Positions 63,310 to 64,000 of a stretch of 64,000 bases of DNA are shown in pieces. The stretch is from Cladocopium goreaui (taxonomy: Eukaryota; Sar; Dinophyceae; Suessiales; Symbiodiniaceae): positions 334,288 to 398,287 of the forward strand of contig CAMXCT020006562.1 in the NCBI GenBank assembly GCA_947184155.2, in the 5' to 3' direction. Position numbers and translations under genes: made by a program. The number at the start of each line of letters is the position of its first letter. Positions within the stretch are counted from its first letter, which is position 1. Under the pieces are notes generated by a model that was given only the letters and a program-made list of their open reading frames with translations, ran no database searches and had not been told where the DNA came from.

Positions 63310-64000
63310 GGTTCACCATGTGACGGCAAGATTGCATAGACGCATGACACCTGGCACACTTCCTCTTGAAATGAATAGAAGCTGGGTATATATATATATA
63401 TCATCACATTTCCCAAATCAGAATTATAGTTATACACCTCATCTATCAACTTTCCAGCACTAAGATATAACAATTCCTTCTACTATCCCTGCGAATATCT
63501 ACCAAGCTGCATTTGCAAGCCCTAGTGAGGTGGACAAGGCTTTTTGAGAGCTGATTTATGCTGACTTGCTGGGCATGTTTTCTGGAATTGAACAAGTGAT
63601 CTTCCTCATACCATTCCACGAAATACTGGGTGGTGAATATGGGTATTATTCCTGATCTTGTTTAATTCAGTTCACAAATACCATTCAAGCAGGTAGCATG
63701 ACCCACTATTTCAAAACCAAACCCAGAAGCGGTATATTTACCACGGCACCGCTGTACAAGAAGCACGGAGTAAAACTTGTGGGCACCTGACTTTCCATTC
63801 CCGGGGACTCAATGATTACTGTAACAAAAAGTTCATTACCAATACACTGTAGGTGCTTACGTCATGTATCTTCATGGCAACGAGATATAACGAGATACTG
63901 AACGTCTCCACTAGCCTATCATCCAGAACACAATCAACCATAGTTGCTTGTCATTTCTTTAATTCTGACTCATCAGCCTTCCAGCCTTCCGTGTTTTCTT
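63310..64000. other. Right edge of window, no gene assigned
   Basis: AT-rich with an (AT)n run at 63387-63402. A short + frame near 63500-63546 (YQAAFASPSEVDKAF) is exon-like but too short to support. Confidence 0.4.

Noticed and set aside
1..64000. tRNA, rRNA, CRISPR, bacterial promoters or terminators
   Set aside because: No cloverleaf-like or rRNA-like stretches, no direct-repeat/spacer arrays and no bacterial gene structure were seen; the repeated units are miniature elements or simple repeats.

Overview
The window looks like nuclear DNA of a dinoflagellate, most likely Suessiales/Symbiodiniaceae (inference). Three multi-exon genes lie head to tail on the + strand. When the small GC-richer exons are joined so that reading frame and protein-family sequence continue, many junctions need GC-AG or GA-AG introns besides GT-AG, a known dinoflagellate trait. 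Intronic and intergenic DNA is AT-rich and full of palindromic miniature elements and microsatellites. I see no rRNA, tRNA, CRISPR array or bacterial-type operon.

Region 1 (1 to about 19.6 kb): microsatellites, many miniature inverted-repeat elements, a 1-kb element carrying a 119-bp tandem array, and gene A (exons 6428-17818 resolved), a cyclic-nucleotide-binding-domain protein resembling a CNG/HCN-type cation channel C-terminus. Its 5' membrane exons were not resolved.

Region 2 (19.7-29.5 kb): gene B, a secreted or lumenal protein with an OpuAC-like (glycine-betaine type) substrate-binding fold. It starts with a signal-peptide-like exon and has about ten small exons.

Region 3 (29.5-58.5 kb): gene C, very long and with many mini-exons. 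In order it encodes an acidic N-terminal part with Cys pairs, 17-18-codon mini-exons, a histone-H1-like Lys/Ala/Pro-rich exon, a domain with C5-cytosine-methyltransferase-like motifs (DVFAGKANL, GIPCSTW, MIENP), a long Pro/Ala-rich exon, several helical or charged exons, and a 557-codon terminal exon with transposase-like features.

A direct tandem duplication of about 12.34 kb (copy 1 23983-36320, copy 2 36321-48659, about 99.9% identical) cuts across genes B and C. One breakpoint is inside a miniature element in a gene B intron, the other inside a gene C exon. As a result copy 1 completes gene B but holds a 3'-truncated gene C, and copy 2 holds an orphan 3' half of gene B and the 5' half of the complete gene C.

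Region 4 (58.5-64 kb): mostly AT-rich spacer with more miniature elements, a 53-bp tandem repeat, and weak evidence for exons of a convergent minus-strand gene. Exon limits given here were derived by frame, phase and splice-motif reasoning only, and family names come from recall of family motifs without a database search.
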